Shown in pieces: positions 1 through 9,315 of a stretch of 64,000 bases of DNA; positions within the stretch are counted from its first letter, which is position 1; each line of letters opens with the position of its first letter. Both the position numbers and the translations under genes were made by a program. The notes beneath the pieces were generated by a model, which saw nothing but the letters and a program-made list of their open reading frames with translations, ran no database searches and was not told where the DNA came from. This stretch comes from Acetivibrio saccincola (GTDB lineage: Bacteria > Bacillota > Clostridia > Acetivibrionales > Acetivibrionaceae). Where the stretch lies: positions 558,001 to 622,000 of the forward strand of contig NZ_CP025197.1 of assembly GCF_002844395.1 (NCBI RefSeq), written 5' to 3'.

Positions 1-1
1 A

Positions 2-3000
2 ATAACAGTAGCAAAAGAAGGAGTATATGCAGACTATGATCTAAACAAAATACCAGTAACATATGTAACTGGAGGAGTAGATGTTGGAGCAGAACCACAA
101 CCAACGACATCACCAAAGCCAACAACATCACCGAAACCAACACAGCTTCCAGACGGATTTGGAGTAATAATAGATACAGTAGCAGCGAAAGCAGGCGACA
201 CAATAGAAATACCAATACGCTTCAATAATGTACCATCAAGTGGAATAAACAACTGTGACTTCATACTATGGTATGATCCAGATGTAGTAGATGTAACAGA
301 AATAGTGCCTGGACCGATAATAATAAACGGTGCACAAGACTTTAAGTCATATATAAATAAAGACAATGGCAGATTGTCCTTCATGTTCGTGGACGAGACA
401 GGATTAGGTAACCGCATGATTAAGACAGATGGAGTATTTGCAGTATTGAAGGCAAAAGTAAGCTCAACAGCACCAAACGGACTAAGTGAAATAACAGTAG
501 CAAAAGAAGGAGTATATGCAGACTATGATCTAAACAAAATACCAGTAACATATGTAACTGGAGGAGATGTTGGAGCAGAACCACAACCAACGACATCACC
601 AAAGCCAACAACATCACCGAAACCAACACAGCTTCCAGACGGATTTGGAGTAATAATAGATACAGTAGCAGCGAAAGCAGGCGACACAATAGAAATACCA
701 ATACGCTTCAATAATGTACCATCAAGTGGAATAAACAACTGTGACTTCATACTATGGTATGATCCAGATGTAGTAGATGTAACAGAAATAGTGCCTGGAC
801 CGATAATAATAAACGGTGCACAAGACTTTAAGTCATATATAAATAAAGACAATGGCAGATTGTCCTTCATGTTCGTGGACGAGACAGGATTAGGTAACCG
901 CATGATTAAGACAGATGGAGTATTTGCAGTATTGAAGGCAAAAGTAAGCTCAACAGCACCAAACGGACTAAGTGAAATAACAGTAGCAAAAGAAGGAGTA
1001 TATGCAGACTATGATCTAAACAAAATACCAGTAACATATGTAACCGGAGGAGTAAATGTAGGAGAAGAACCAGAGCCAACAACATCACCAGAACCTACAA
1101 CTTCACCGGAACCAACAACATCACCAGAACCAACACAGCTACCAGACGGATTTGGAGTAATAATAGGTACAGTAGCAGCGAAAGCAGGTGACACAATAGA
1201 AATACCAATAAGCTTTAACAATGTACCATCAAGTGGAATAAACAACTGTGACTTCATACTATGGTATGATCCAGATGTAGTAGATGTAACAGAAATAGTA
1301 CCTGGACCGATAATAATAAACGGTGCACAAGACTTTAAGTCATATATAAATAAAGACAATGGCAGATTGTCCTTCATGTTCGTGGACGAGACAGGATTAG
1401 GTAACCGCATGATTAAGACAGACGGAGTATTTGCAGTATTGAAGGCAAAAGTAAGCTCAACAGCACCAAACGGACTAAGTGAAATAACAGTAGCAAAAGA
1501 AGGAGTATATGCAGACTATGATCTAAACAAAATACCAGTAACATATGTAACCGGAGGAGTAAATGTAGGAGAAGAACCAGAGCCAACAACATCACCAGAA
1601 CCTACAACTTCACCGGAACCAACAACATCACCAGAACCAACACAGCTACCAGACGGATTTGGAGTAATAATAGGTACAGTAGCAGCGAAAGCAGGCGACA
1701 CAATAGAAATACCAATAAGCTTTAACAATGTACCATCAAGTGGAATAAACAACTGTGACTTCATACTATGGTATGATCCAGATGTAGTAGATGTAACAGA
1801 AATAGTACCTGGACCGATAATAATAAACGGTGCACAAGACTTTAAGTCATATATAAATAAAGACAATGGCAGATTGTCCTTCATGTTCGTGGACGAGACA
1901 GGATTAGGTAACCGCATGATTAAGACAGACGGAGTATTTGCAGTATTGAAGGCAAAAGTAAGCTCAACAGCACCAAACGGACTAAGTGAAATAACAGTAG
2001 CAAAAGAAGGAGTATATGCAGACTATGATCTAAACAAAATACCAGTAACATATGTAACCGGAGGAGTAAATGTAGGAGAAGAACCAGAGCCAACAACATC
2101 ACCAGAACCTACAACTTCACCGGAACCAACAACATCACCAGAACCAACAACATCACCAGAACCAACACAGCTACCAGACGGATTTGGAGTAATAATAGGT
2201 ACAGTAGCAGCGAAAGCAGGCGACACAATAGAAATACCAATAAGCTTTAACAATGTACCATCAAGCGGAATAAACAATTGTGACTTTAGAATAACTTACG
2301 ATGATAGCGTTCTTACAATAGAAAAAGTAGAAGCCGGACCAATAGTGATAAACGGTGCACAAGACTTTAAGTCAAACATAGTAAAAGGTGATGCAAGAGT
2401 AGCATTTATGTTTGTAGATGAAACAGGATTAGGTGACCGCATGATTAAGACAGACGGAGTATTTGCAATATTAACAGTAAAAGTAAGTGAAGATGCTCCA
2501 GAAGGCTTAACAGTAATAGATGTAGCTAGCCAATATGTATTTGCAGACTACGACTTAAATAAAATACCAGTAACATTTGTAACCGGAGGAGTAAATGTAG
2601 GAAAAGAAGTAGTTGAACCTTCAGAAGGATATACTATCTCAGGCTATGTTGCACCAGATTTCCAATATGACTCCTCAGTAAAAGCTGAACTATTATCAGG
2701 ATTCAATGTAGAAGTTGAAGGAACAGAACTTTATGCAGTAACTGATGCTAACGGATACTTCGAAATTAGCGAGGTACCAGGAAATGAAGATGGATATACA
2801 ATAACAATATCAAAACAATATTATATAACTAGAAGCTTAGTTGTAGCAGGTAACAAAGATACTCAAGTATCTACTTCATCATCACCATTACTAATCTGGG
2901 CTGGAGACATTACAGAAGACGGAATGCTTAACTTGTCAGACGTAGCATTAGTAGGTGGGGCATATAATACAGTAACTGGAAACGAGAAGTTTAGTGAAGA

Positions 3001-3094
3001 GTTAGATATAAATAAAGACGGCGCTGTAAACATGGAAGACATAGTAATAATTATAAAAAACTTTGATAAAAACTCATCACATTATGGTAAGTAA
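2..3094 (+). CDS. cipA: CipA-like primary cellulosome scaffoldin, C-terminal part (5' end outside window)
   Basis: The frame is open from base 2, so the gene starts upstream; 1030 residues are visible. They hold the tail of one type I cohesin, then five complete ones starting near residues 51, 213, 382, 551 and 726, joined by Pro/Thr linkers of the PEPTTS type. An X-module follows from about residue 877 (GYTISGYVAP), then a type II dockerin from about 968 with two calcium-loop repeats (DITEDGMLNLSD and DINKDGAVNMED). Known role of this architecture: type I cohesins bind dockerin-bearing cellulases outside the cell, and the type II dockerin docks the scaffold to a surface anchor such as the next gene. 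The inner cohesins are nearly identical. The last matches them only to about NNCDF and then diverges. No cellulose-binding module lies in the visible part. The first dockerin loop has Thr where Asn/Asp is usual. Confidence 0.95.
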   Translation: MTVAKEGVYADYDLNKIPVTYVTGGVDVGAEPQPTTSPKPTTSPKPTQLPDGFGVIIDTVAAKAGDTIEIPIRFNNVPSSGINNCDFILWYDPDVVDVTEIVPGPIIINGAQDFKSYINKDNGRLSFMFVDETGLGNRMIKTDGVFAVLKAKVSSTAPNGLSEITVAKEGVYADYDLNKIPVTYVTGGDVGAEPQPTTSPKPTTSPKPTQLPDGFGVIIDTVAAKAGDTIEIPIRFNNVPSSGINNCDFILWYDPDVVDVTEIVPGPIIINGAQDFKSYINKDNGRLSFMFVDETGLGNRMIKTDGVFAVLKAKVSSTAPNGLSEITVAKEGVYADYDLNKIPVTYVTGGVNVGEEPEPTTSPEPTTSPEPTTSPEPTQLPDGFGVIIGTVAAKAGDTIEIPISFNNVPSSGINNCDFILWYDPDVVDVTEIVPGPIIINGAQDFKSYINKDNGRLSFMFVDETGLGNRMIKTDGVFAVLKAKVSSTAPNGLSEITVAKEGVYADYDLNKIPVTYVTGGVNVGEEPEPTTSPEPTTSPEPTTSPEPTQLPDGFGVIIGTVAAKAGDTIEIPISFNNVPSSGINNCDFILWYDPDVVDVTEIVPGPIIINGAQDFKSYINKDNGRLSFMFVDETGLGNRMIKTDGVFAVLKAKVSSTAPNGLSEITVAKEGVYADYDLNKIPVTYVTGGVNVGEEPEPTTSPEPTTSPEPTTSPEPTTSPEPTQLPDGFGVIIGTVAAKAGDTIEIPISFNNVPSSGINNCDFRITYDDSVLTIEKVEAGPIVINGAQDFKSNIVKGDARVAFMFVDETGLGDRMIKTDGVFAILTVKVSEDAPEGLTVIDVASQYVFADYDLNKIPVTFVTGGVNVGKEVVEPSEGYTISGYVAPDFQYDSSVKAELLSGFNVEVEGTELYAVTDANGYFEISEVPGNEDGYTITISKQYYITRSLVVAGNKDTQVSTSSSPLLIWAGDITEDGMLNLSDVALVGGAYNTVTGNEKFSEELDINKDGAVNMEDIVIIIKNFDKNSSHYGK

Positions 3095-3105
3095 TAATAA
3101 AAATA

Positions 3106-3139
3106 CTTGAGGGAGGAGCTCTTAAGCTCCTTCCTCAAG
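3106..3139 (+). terminator. Strong hairpin after the scaffoldin gene
   Basis: A 15-bp stem (3106-3120 with 3125-3139, one G-T pair) closes a 4-base loop 12 bases after the stop codon. The sequence after the stem is A-rich with few T, so it may be a weak terminator or an mRNA-stabilising or processing hairpin between the scaffoldin and olpB-like genes. Confidence 0.6.
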
Positions 3140-3229
3140 ATAAATAAAATTGCAGGTATAAAAATGGGAAGGTATTTTAATACTACCCAATATTTTTATA
3201 TATGCTGTTGATAGGGGGATATTTATTTT

Positions 3230-5095
3230 ATGAAGCAAAGTAGAGTGATTTCATTATTTTTAACCATACTAGTATTATTATCATGCATTTCGACAAACCC
3301 AGTTTTTGCAGATACAACGCCGGTTATAAAAATGGAGATTGATAAGTCAACTGTGAAGACAGGGGACATTATATCGGTATCACTAAAAGTCGAAAATATA
3401 TCCAATTTTGCAGGATATCAAGTAAACATAAAGTATGATCCTGAGATGTTAGAAGTAATAGATCCAGTACCGCAAGAGGGAGAAATATTAAATAACAAAG
3501 AGTATGGAAGTGTGAATCAATCAGCAAATGACCCTGAGAAGGGATTACTGAACTTTGGTAAGGTTTATCAGTATTTAGATGACTATAGAAGCGATGGTAA
3601 TCCTGAAGAAACAGGGGTATTTGGTATAATAGAGTTCAAAGCTAAAAAAGCAGGCAAAACAGAAATCAGGTTTGAAGATACAGAGACAATGCCAAATGGT
3701 ACAACAGGTACATTATTATTTGATTGGGACGGAAACAGGATATCAGGCTATGAAGTGGTACAGCCAGAGGAGATAGTTATAACAGAAGAAGGCGGTACTT
3801 CAGGAAAGATAGAGATGGAACTTGATAAGACAACTGCAAAGGTAGGAGACATTATAACAGTATCATTAAAGGTAGAGGATATAACTCACTTTGCAGGATA
3901 TCAAGTAAACATAAAGTATGATCCTGAGATGTTAGAAGTAATAGATCCAGTACCGCAAGAGGGAGAAATATTAAATAACAAAGAGTATGGAAGTGTGAAT
4001 CAATCAGCAAATGACCCTGAGAAGGGATTACTGAACTTTGGTAAGGTTTATCAGTATTTAGATGACTATAGAAGCGATGGTAATCCTGAAGAAACAGGGG
4101 TATTTGGTATAATAGAGTTCAAAGCTAAAAAAGCAGGCAAAACAGAAATTAGGTTTGAAGATACAGAGACAATGCCAAATGGTACAACAGGTACATTATT
4201 ATTTGATTGGGACGGAAACAGGATATCAGGCTATGAAGTGGTACAGCCAGAGGAGATAGTTATAACAGAAGAAGGCGGTACTTCAGGAAAGATAGAGATG
4301 GAACTTGATAAGACAACTGCAAAGGTAGGAGACATTATAACAGTATCATTAAAGGTAGAGGATATAACTCACTTTGCAGGATATCAAGTAAATATAAAGT
4401 ATGATCCTGAGATGTTAGAAGTAATAGATCCAGTACCGCAAGCGGGAGAAATATTAAATAACAAAGAGTATGGCAGTGTGGATCAATCAGCAAATGATCC
4501 TGAGAAGGGATTACTAAACTTTGGTAAAGTTTATCAGTACTTAGATGACTACAGAAGCGATGGTAATCCTGAAGAAACAGGGGTATTTGGCATAATAGAG
4601 TTTAAAGCTAAAAAAGCAGGTAAAACAGAAATTAGGTTTGAAGATACAGAGACAATGCCAAATGGTACAACAGGTACATTATTATTTGATTGGGACGGAA
4701 ACAGGATATCAGGCTATGAAGTGGTACAGCCAGAGGAGATAGTTATAACAGAAGAAGGCGGTACTTCAGGAAAGATAGAGATGGAACTTGATAAGACAAC
4801 TGCAAAGGTAGGAGACATTATAACAGTATCATTAAAGGTAGAGGATATAACTCACTTTGCAGGATATCAAGTAAATATAAAGTATGATCCTGAGATGTTA
4901 GAAGTAATAGATCCAGTACCGCAAGCGGGAGAAATATTAAATAACAAAGAGTATGGCAGTGTGGATCAATCAGCAAATGATCCTGAGAAGGGATTACTAA
5001 ACTTTGGTAAAGTTTATCAGTACTTAGATGACTACAGAAGCGATGGTAATCCTGAAGAAACAGGGGTATTTGGCATAATAGAGTTTAAAAGCTAA
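3230..5095 (+). CDS. olpB: OlpB-like anchoring scaffoldin, N-terminal part, ended by a premature in-frame stop
   Basis: Start ATG 3230 follows AGGGGG at about 3212. Residues 1-27 are a signal peptide ending VFA. Four type II cohesin modules follow, with a repeat period of exactly 483 bases (161 residues); the fourth is cut by TAA at 5093-5095. The same frame carries on directly downstream with the rest of the fourth cohesin, so this and the next two entries are parts of one gene (3230-8643). Type II cohesins of OlpB-type proteins bind the type II dockerin of CipA and tie the cellulosome to the cell envelope. The stop arises because GCT sits one base later inside its A-run than in the sister repeats; total length is unchanged. 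As read, the product would be secreted but lack the SLH anchor. Mutation and sequencing error are both possible. Confidence 0.85.
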   Translation: MKQSRVISLFLTILVLLSCISTNPVFADTTPVIKMEIDKSTVKTGDIISVSLKVENISNFAGYQVNIKYDPEMLEVIDPVPQEGEILNNKEYGSVNQSANDPEKGLLNFGKVYQYLDDYRSDGNPEETGVFGIIEFKAKKAGKTEIRFEDTETMPNGTTGTLLFDWDGNRISGYEVVQPEEIVITEEGGTSGKIEMELDKTTAKVGDIITVSLKVEDITHFAGYQVNIKYDPEMLEVIDPVPQEGEILNNKEYGSVNQSANDPEKGLLNFGKVYQYLDDYRSDGNPEETGVFGIIEFKAKKAGKTEIRFEDTETMPNGTTGTLLFDWDGNRISGYEVVQPEEIVITEEGGTSGKIEMELDKTTAKVGDIITVSLKVEDITHFAGYQVNIKYDPEMLEVIDPVPQAGEILNNKEYGSVDQSANDPEKGLLNFGKVYQYLDDYRSDGNPEETGVFGIIEFKAKKAGKTEIRFEDTETMPNGTTGTLLFDWDGNRISGYEVVQPEEIVITEEGGTSGKIEMELDKTTAKVGDIITVSLKVEDITHFAGYQVNIKYDPEMLEVIDPVPQAGEILNNKEYGSVDQSANDPEKGLLNFGKVYQYLDDYRSDGNPEETGVFGIIEFKS

Positions 5096-5720
5096 AAAGC
5101 AGGTAAAACAGAAATTAGGTTTGAAGATACAGAGACAATGCCAAATGGTACAACAGGTACATTATTATTTGATTGGGACGGAAACAGGATATCAGGCTAT
5201 GAAGTGGTACAGCCAGAGGAGATAGTTATAACAGAAGAAGGCGGTACTTCAGGAAAGATAGAGATGGAACTTGATAAGACAACTGCAAAGGTAGGAGACA
5301 TTATAACAGTATCATTAAAGGTAGAGGATATAACTCACTTTGCAGGATATCAAGTAAATATAAAGTATGATCCTGAGATGTTAGAAGTAATAGATCCAGT
5401 ACCGCAAGCGGGAGAAATATTAAATAACAAAGAGTATGGCAGTGTGGATCAATCAGCAAATGATCCTGAGAAGGGATTACTAAACTTTGGTAAAGTTTAT
5501 CAGTACTTAGATGACTACAGAAGCGATGGTAATCCTGAAGAAACAGGGGTATTTGGCATAATAGAGTTTAAAGCTAAAAAAGCAGGTAAAACAGAAATTA
5601 GGTTTGAAGATACAGAGACAATGCCAAATGGTACAACAGGTACATTATTATTTGATTGGGACGGAAACAGGATATCAGGCTATAAAGTAGTACAGCCAGG
5701 GGAGATAGTTATAACTGACG
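3310..5720 (+). repeat. Tandem 483-bp repeats encoding type II cohesins
   Basis: The marker GGCGGTACTTCAGG recurs at 3791, 4274, 4757 and 5240, exactly 483 bases apart. Copies differ at very few bases, some shared by neighbouring copies (for example GCGGGAG against GAGGGAG), as expected after recent unequal crossing-over or gene conversion. Confidence 0.95.
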
Positions 5721-7969
5721 AGGAAGAAGAGACACCAGAACCGACAACATCACCAGAACCGACAACATCACCAGAGCCAACAACGTCACCAGAACCAACA
5801 ACATCGCCAGAGCCGACAACGTCACCAGAGCCAACAACGTCACCAGAACCGACAACATCACCAGAACCGACAACATCACCAGAGCCAACAACGTCACCAG
5901 AACCAACAACATCGCCAGAGCCGACAACGTCACCAGAGCCAACAACGTCACCAGAACCGACAACATCACCAGAGCCAACAACGTCACCAGAACCAACAAC
6001 ATCGCCAGAGCCGACAACGTCACCAGAGCCAACAACGTCACCAGAACCGACAACATCACCAGAACCGACAACATCACCAGAGCCAACAACGTCACCAGAA
6101 CCAACAACATCGCCAGAGCCGACAACGTCACCAGAGCCAACAACAATGCCTGAATCATATATAACTTTGGACTTAAGTCAGAAGTATATAAAAGAAGGAG
6201 ATATAGTAGTAGGTACGTTTAGAGTTGAGAATATACCTTATTTTGCAGGATATCACATAAACATAGTATACGATCCAGAAGTACTGGAAATAGTTAATCT
6301 AGAAGGTGAAAGATTAGGCAGTAGGGATATGCTCTTAAATAGGGAAATCATTGTAGAGGGAAAATACGATTTAATTACATATGTAAGTACTAATTATTCA
6401 GAAGGTATAGCAGGTTATGTAGCAATGTATGTGGATCTTCCAAGCTATGAGGCTTCAGGAGTAGCTGAAGAATCTGGAGTATTAGGACAACTAGGGTTTA
6501 AAGTTCTGCAAGAAAAAGATACAGTAATTAGATTTGAAAACACCGAGTCAATGTCAACTGGAATAGAAGGAACAATGTTGTTTAATTGGTATGGTCGCCA
6601 GGTGTATGATTACGTTGTTATACAGCCAGAGCCACTGATAGCAGGAGAACCAGAACCAACAACATCACCAGAACCAACAACATCACCAGAACCAACAACA
6701 TCACCAGAACCAACAACATCACCAGAACCAACAACATCACCAGAACCAACAACAACGCCAGAACCAACAACATCACCAGAACCAACAACATCACCAGAAC
6801 CAACAACATCACCAGAACCAACAACATCACCAGAACCAACAACAACGCCAGAACCAACAACATCACCAGAACCAACAACATCACCAGAACCAACAACATC
6901 ACCAGAACCAACAACATCACCAGAACCAACAACATCACCAGAACCAACAACATCACCAGAACCAACAACATCACCAGAACCAACAACATCACCGACACCA
7001 ACAACATCACCAGAACCAACAACAACGCCAGAACCAACAACATCACCAGAACCAACAACATCACCAGAACCAACAACATCACCGGAACCAACAACATCAC
7101 CAGAACCAACAACATCACCAGAACCAACAACATCACCAGAGCCAACGACGTCACCGACACCAACAACATCACCAGAGCCAACAACATCACCGGAACCAAC
7201 AACATCACCAGAACCAACAACATCGCCGGAGCCAACAACAACGCCAGAACCAACAACATCACCAGAGCCAACAACATCACCAGAGCCAACAACATCACCG
7301 ACACCAACAACAACACCGGAACCAACAACATCACCAGAGCCAACAACAACGCCAGAACCAACAACATCACCAGAACCAACAACATCACCCAGACCAACAA
7401 CAACGCCAGAACCAACAACATCACCAGAACCAGCACATCTGAACCAACAACATCACCTGGAACCAACAACATCACCAGGAACCAACAACATCACCGACAC
7501 CAACAACATCACCAGGAACCAGCAACAACGCCAGAACCAACACATCACCAGAACCAACAACATCACCAGGAACCAACAACAACGCCAGAACCAGCAACAA
7601 CGCCGGAACCAACATCACCAGGAACCAACAACATCACCGGACCAACAACATCACCAGAGCCAACAACATCACCGGAACCAACAACATCACCAGAACCAAC
7701 AACATCACCAGAGCCAACAACATCGCCAGAACCAACAACATCACCAGAGCCAACAACGTCACCGAAACCAACAACATCACCGACACCAACAACGTCACCG
7801 AAACCAACAACATCACCATCACCAACAACGTCACCAAAACCAACGACATCACCGAAACCAACAACATCACCGAAACCAACACCGACAACAACACCAACAC
7901 CGACATCAACAACGTCACCGAAGCCAACACCAACAACATCACCAACACCAACGCCAACATCTGATATAG
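5138..7969 (+). CDS. olpB: OlpB-like anchoring scaffoldin, middle part: type II cohesins and PEPTTS linkers
   Basis: This continues the frame of the preceding part after the TAA at 5093; 5138 is merely the next ATG, without a convincing ribosome site. It holds the end of cohesin four, a complete fifth cohesin near-identical to the others, a PEPTTS linker (about 5730-6147), a divergent sixth type II cohesin (about 6160-6640), and a second much longer PEPTTS linker. From about 7433 the translation dissolves into His/Gln/Asn-rich sequence because of a series of single-base indels, and the frame ends at 7969 without reaching the SLH domains. The true protein end is in another frame. The His/Gln-rich tail is an artefact of the frame change, not a domain. 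Confidence applies to the identity of the domains, not to this being a separate gene. Confidence 0.7.
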   Translation: MPNGTTGTLLFDWDGNRISGYEVVQPEEIVITEEGGTSGKIEMELDKTTAKVGDIITVSLKVEDITHFAGYQVNIKYDPEMLEVIDPVPQAGEILNNKEYGSVDQSANDPEKGLLNFGKVYQYLDDYRSDGNPEETGVFGIIEFKAKKAGKTEIRFEDTETMPNGTTGTLLFDWDGNRISGYKVVQPGEIVITDEEEETPEPTTSPEPTTSPEPTTSPEPTTSPEPTTSPEPTTSPEPTTSPEPTTSPEPTTSPEPTTSPEPTTSPEPTTSPEPTTSPEPTTSPEPTTSPEPTTSPEPTTSPEPTTSPEPTTSPEPTTSPEPTTSPEPTTSPEPTTMPESYITLDLSQKYIKEGDIVVGTFRVENIPYFAGYHINIVYDPEVLEIVNLEGERLGSRDMLLNREIIVEGKYDLITYVSTNYSEGIAGYVAMYVDLPSYEASGVAEESGVLGQLGFKVLQEKDTVIRFENTESMSTGIEGTMLFNWYGRQVYDYVVIQPEPLIAGEPEPTTSPEPTTSPEPTTSPEPTTSPEPTTSPEPTTTPEPTTSPEPTTSPEPTTSPEPTTSPEPTTTPEPTTSPEPTTSPEPTTSPEPTTSPEPTTSPEPTTSPEPTTSPEPTTSPTPTTSPEPTTTPEPTTSPEPTTSPEPTTSPEPTTSPEPTTSPEPTTSPEPTTSPTPTTSPEPTTSPEPTTSPEPTTSPEPTTTPEPTTSPEPTTSPEPTTSPTPTTTPEPTTSPEPTTTPEPTTSPEPTTSPRPTTTPEPTTSPEPAHLNQQHHLEPTTSPGTNNITDTNNITRNQQQRQNQHITRTNNITRNQQQRQNQQQRRNQHHQEPTTSPDQQHHQSQQHHRNQQHHQNQQHHQSQQHRQNQQHHQSQQRHRNQQHHRHQQRHRNQQHHHHQQRHQNQRHHRNQQHHRNQHRQQHQHRHQQRHRSQHQQHHQHQRQHLI
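5732..6148 (+). repeat. 18-bp PEPTTS-coding minisatellite, first block
   Basis: Roughly 23 copies of an 18-base unit coding Pro-Glu-Pro-Thr-Thr-Ser with silent variation in third positions (CCAGAA/CCAGAG, ACATCA/ACGTCA). The variants themselves recur in a higher-order pattern of several units. It encodes a flexible, probably glycosylated linker between cohesins five and six. Confidence 0.95.
6648..7965 (+). repeat. 18-bp PEPTTS-coding minisatellite, long second block with an indel-rich centre
   Basis: About 43 in-frame copies run from 6648 to about 7430. A stretch of about 210 bases follows in which the unit is repeatedly disturbed by one base (CCAGGAACC for CCAGAACC, AACACATCA for AACAACATCA). 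About 17 more in-phase units lead into the SLH domains. The net shift is +2 bases, moving the repeat from the cohesin frame to the SLH frame. Confidence 0.95.
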
Positions 7970-8643
7970 AAGAGCCAACTCCAACAATCCCGGGTGGTCC
8001 TTCTATTGGTGAGCATAAGGCGTACTTAAGTGGATATCCGGACGGTTTATTCAGACCTAACCAGAATATAACAAGGGCAGAAGCTGCTGCGATATTTGCC
8101 AGAATATTAGGATACAACGCAGATTCTAACTTGTTGATAGGAAACAAATATACAGACGTAGATGACAGTCACTGGGCAGCATGGGCAATTAAGCTTACAT
8201 CAGATAAAGGCTTATTTGTAGGTTATCCGGATGGATCATTTAAGCCTGACCAAAACATAACAAGAGCTGAGTTTTCAACTGCAGTGTTTAAGTTCTTAAA
8301 ATTAGTTAGAGGCATCAGTGAAGTTCAATTTAGTGAATTCACGTTTGAAGATGCAAAGGGACACTGGGCTGAAAACTATATAGAACAGCTTACAAGGCTT
8401 GGTTACATTAGTGGTTATCCAGACGGAACATTTAAGCCTGAGAATAAGATATTAAGATCTGAAACTGTTGCCCTAATGAACAGAGCACTAGAAAGAGGAC
8501 CGCTATACGGAGCACCACAAATATTTGAAGACGTTACAGAAAAACACTGGGCATTCTACGATATCGCAGAAGGTGCGCTTGATCATAGATATAGAATAGA
8601 TGAAGATAAACGGGAAGTACTTGTAGAGATATTAGAAAAATAG
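7642..8643 (+). CDS. olpB: OlpB-like anchoring scaffoldin, C-terminal part: PEPTTS linker and SLH domains
   Basis: The reading frame is in phase with the PEPTTS repeat again from about 7642. A Pro/Thr linker of about 110 residues leads to three S-layer homology domains, recognisable by their GYPDG (L/S/T) F (R/K) P and ITRAE cores (near 8030, 8225 and 8410), then a C-terminal half-repeat with [12 protein letters not shown] domains bind pyruvylated secondary cell-wall polymer, so this is the surface anchor of the olpB-like gene. No start codon with a ribosome site belongs to this piece. It should be joined to 3230-5095 and 5096-7432. The C-terminal arrangement closely matches that of the olpA-like gene downstream. 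Confidence 0.85.
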   Translation, partial: PTTSPEPTTSPEPTTSPEPTTSPEPTTSPEPTTSPEPTTSPKPTTSPTPTTSPKPTTSPSPTTSPKPTTSPKPTTSPKPTPTTTPTPTSTTSPKPTPTTSPTPTPTSDIEEPTPTIPGGPSIGEHKAYLSGYPDGLFRPNQNITRAEAAAIFARILGYNADSNLLIGNKYTDVDDSHWAAWAIKLTSDKGLFVGYPDGSFKPDQNITRAEFSTAVFKFLKLVRGISEVQFSEFTFEDAKGHWAENYIEQLTRLGYISGYPDGTFKPENKILRSETVALMNRALERGPLYGAPQIFEDVTEKHWAFYDIAEGALDHRYRIDEDKREVLVEILEK

Positions 8644-8659
8644 AAATTAGAAAACATTT

Positions 8660-8694
8660 AGGTTGCTGTGTCATAAAAATTGACACAGCAACCT
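8660..8694 (+). terminator. Intrinsic terminator after the olpB-like gene
   Basis: A perfect 14-bp stem (8660-8673 with 8681-8694) closes a 7-base A-rich loop and is followed by TTATATTATTG, 17 bases after the stop codon. Confidence 0.85.
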
Positions 8695-9315
8695 TTATAT
8701 TATTGTCTTAAAACTTAGATACGGGATATCAAAATATTATCAAAGGCATCTTGATGTTTTACTAAAAATGCCTTATAATTTTTATATAATCATTTTCAAG
8801 GCTACATAATTAATTATATAAAAATTAAATTATTTTAGGGGAAGTTGATGTCAGATGACGGTGATATTCTTTTAAAACTGTAATATGTATTTTTCCCGTG
8901 ATTTCTCAGATGTTTAAATTTTAAAGGTACTTGGCAAGTCTGCTTTAATAGTCAGTCTTCATAAAAAGTTCCGGCAAACTCTTAAAATGTCATATTTAGA
9001 GTTCAATGGAGCAATAAACTTACCAAACATGTTTTATTCCGGAGGTGAATTGATATATTTAAGAGGTAGTCAGAATCAATAATAAGACAAGGTCTAGAAT
9101 TTTATAAACGGGGGTGTTTTAAAGTTAGGAAAGGAATTGCAACATATTATTATAGAATTACGGCACTATAAAAGAAGAATGCTAGAATTAAACATTATCT
9201 GCATAAAAACAACACCATATAGAACTGCAAAAAATAAGTAACAATTAACTAAAAGAAATATATGAAGAAAAATAGTATGAGTATGTTGGTTTATTTATTT
9301 TAGGGAGGTCTGGCA
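8695..9315. other. Gene-free spacer between the olpB- and olpA-like genes
   Basis: About 620 bases without a convincing gene. Short purine-rich ribosome-site-like strings (GGAGGTGAATTG near 9041, GGGGGTG near 9111) precede only very short frames, so this may be the remains of a gene. In A. thermocellus an additional anchoring gene (orf2p) lies between olpB and olpA; no cohesin or SLH motif is visible here. The olpA promoter should also lie here, but I cannot place it with confidence. Confidence 0.5.

Noticed and set aside
34-2277. Several near-identical minus-strand frames of about 60-130 residues over the cohesin repeats
   Set aside because: Repeated shadows of the cohesin-coding strand; they recur with each module and have no independent signals.
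5709-7475. Long minus-strand frames rich in Leu/Val/Met over the PEPTTS repeats
   Set aside because: They are the antisense reading of an 18-bp repeat that lacks stops; no ribosome sites, and the plus strand is clearly coding.
5732-7965. Possible CRISPR array
   Set aside because: Units are contiguous with no unique spacers, code for PEPTTS, and no cas genes occur.
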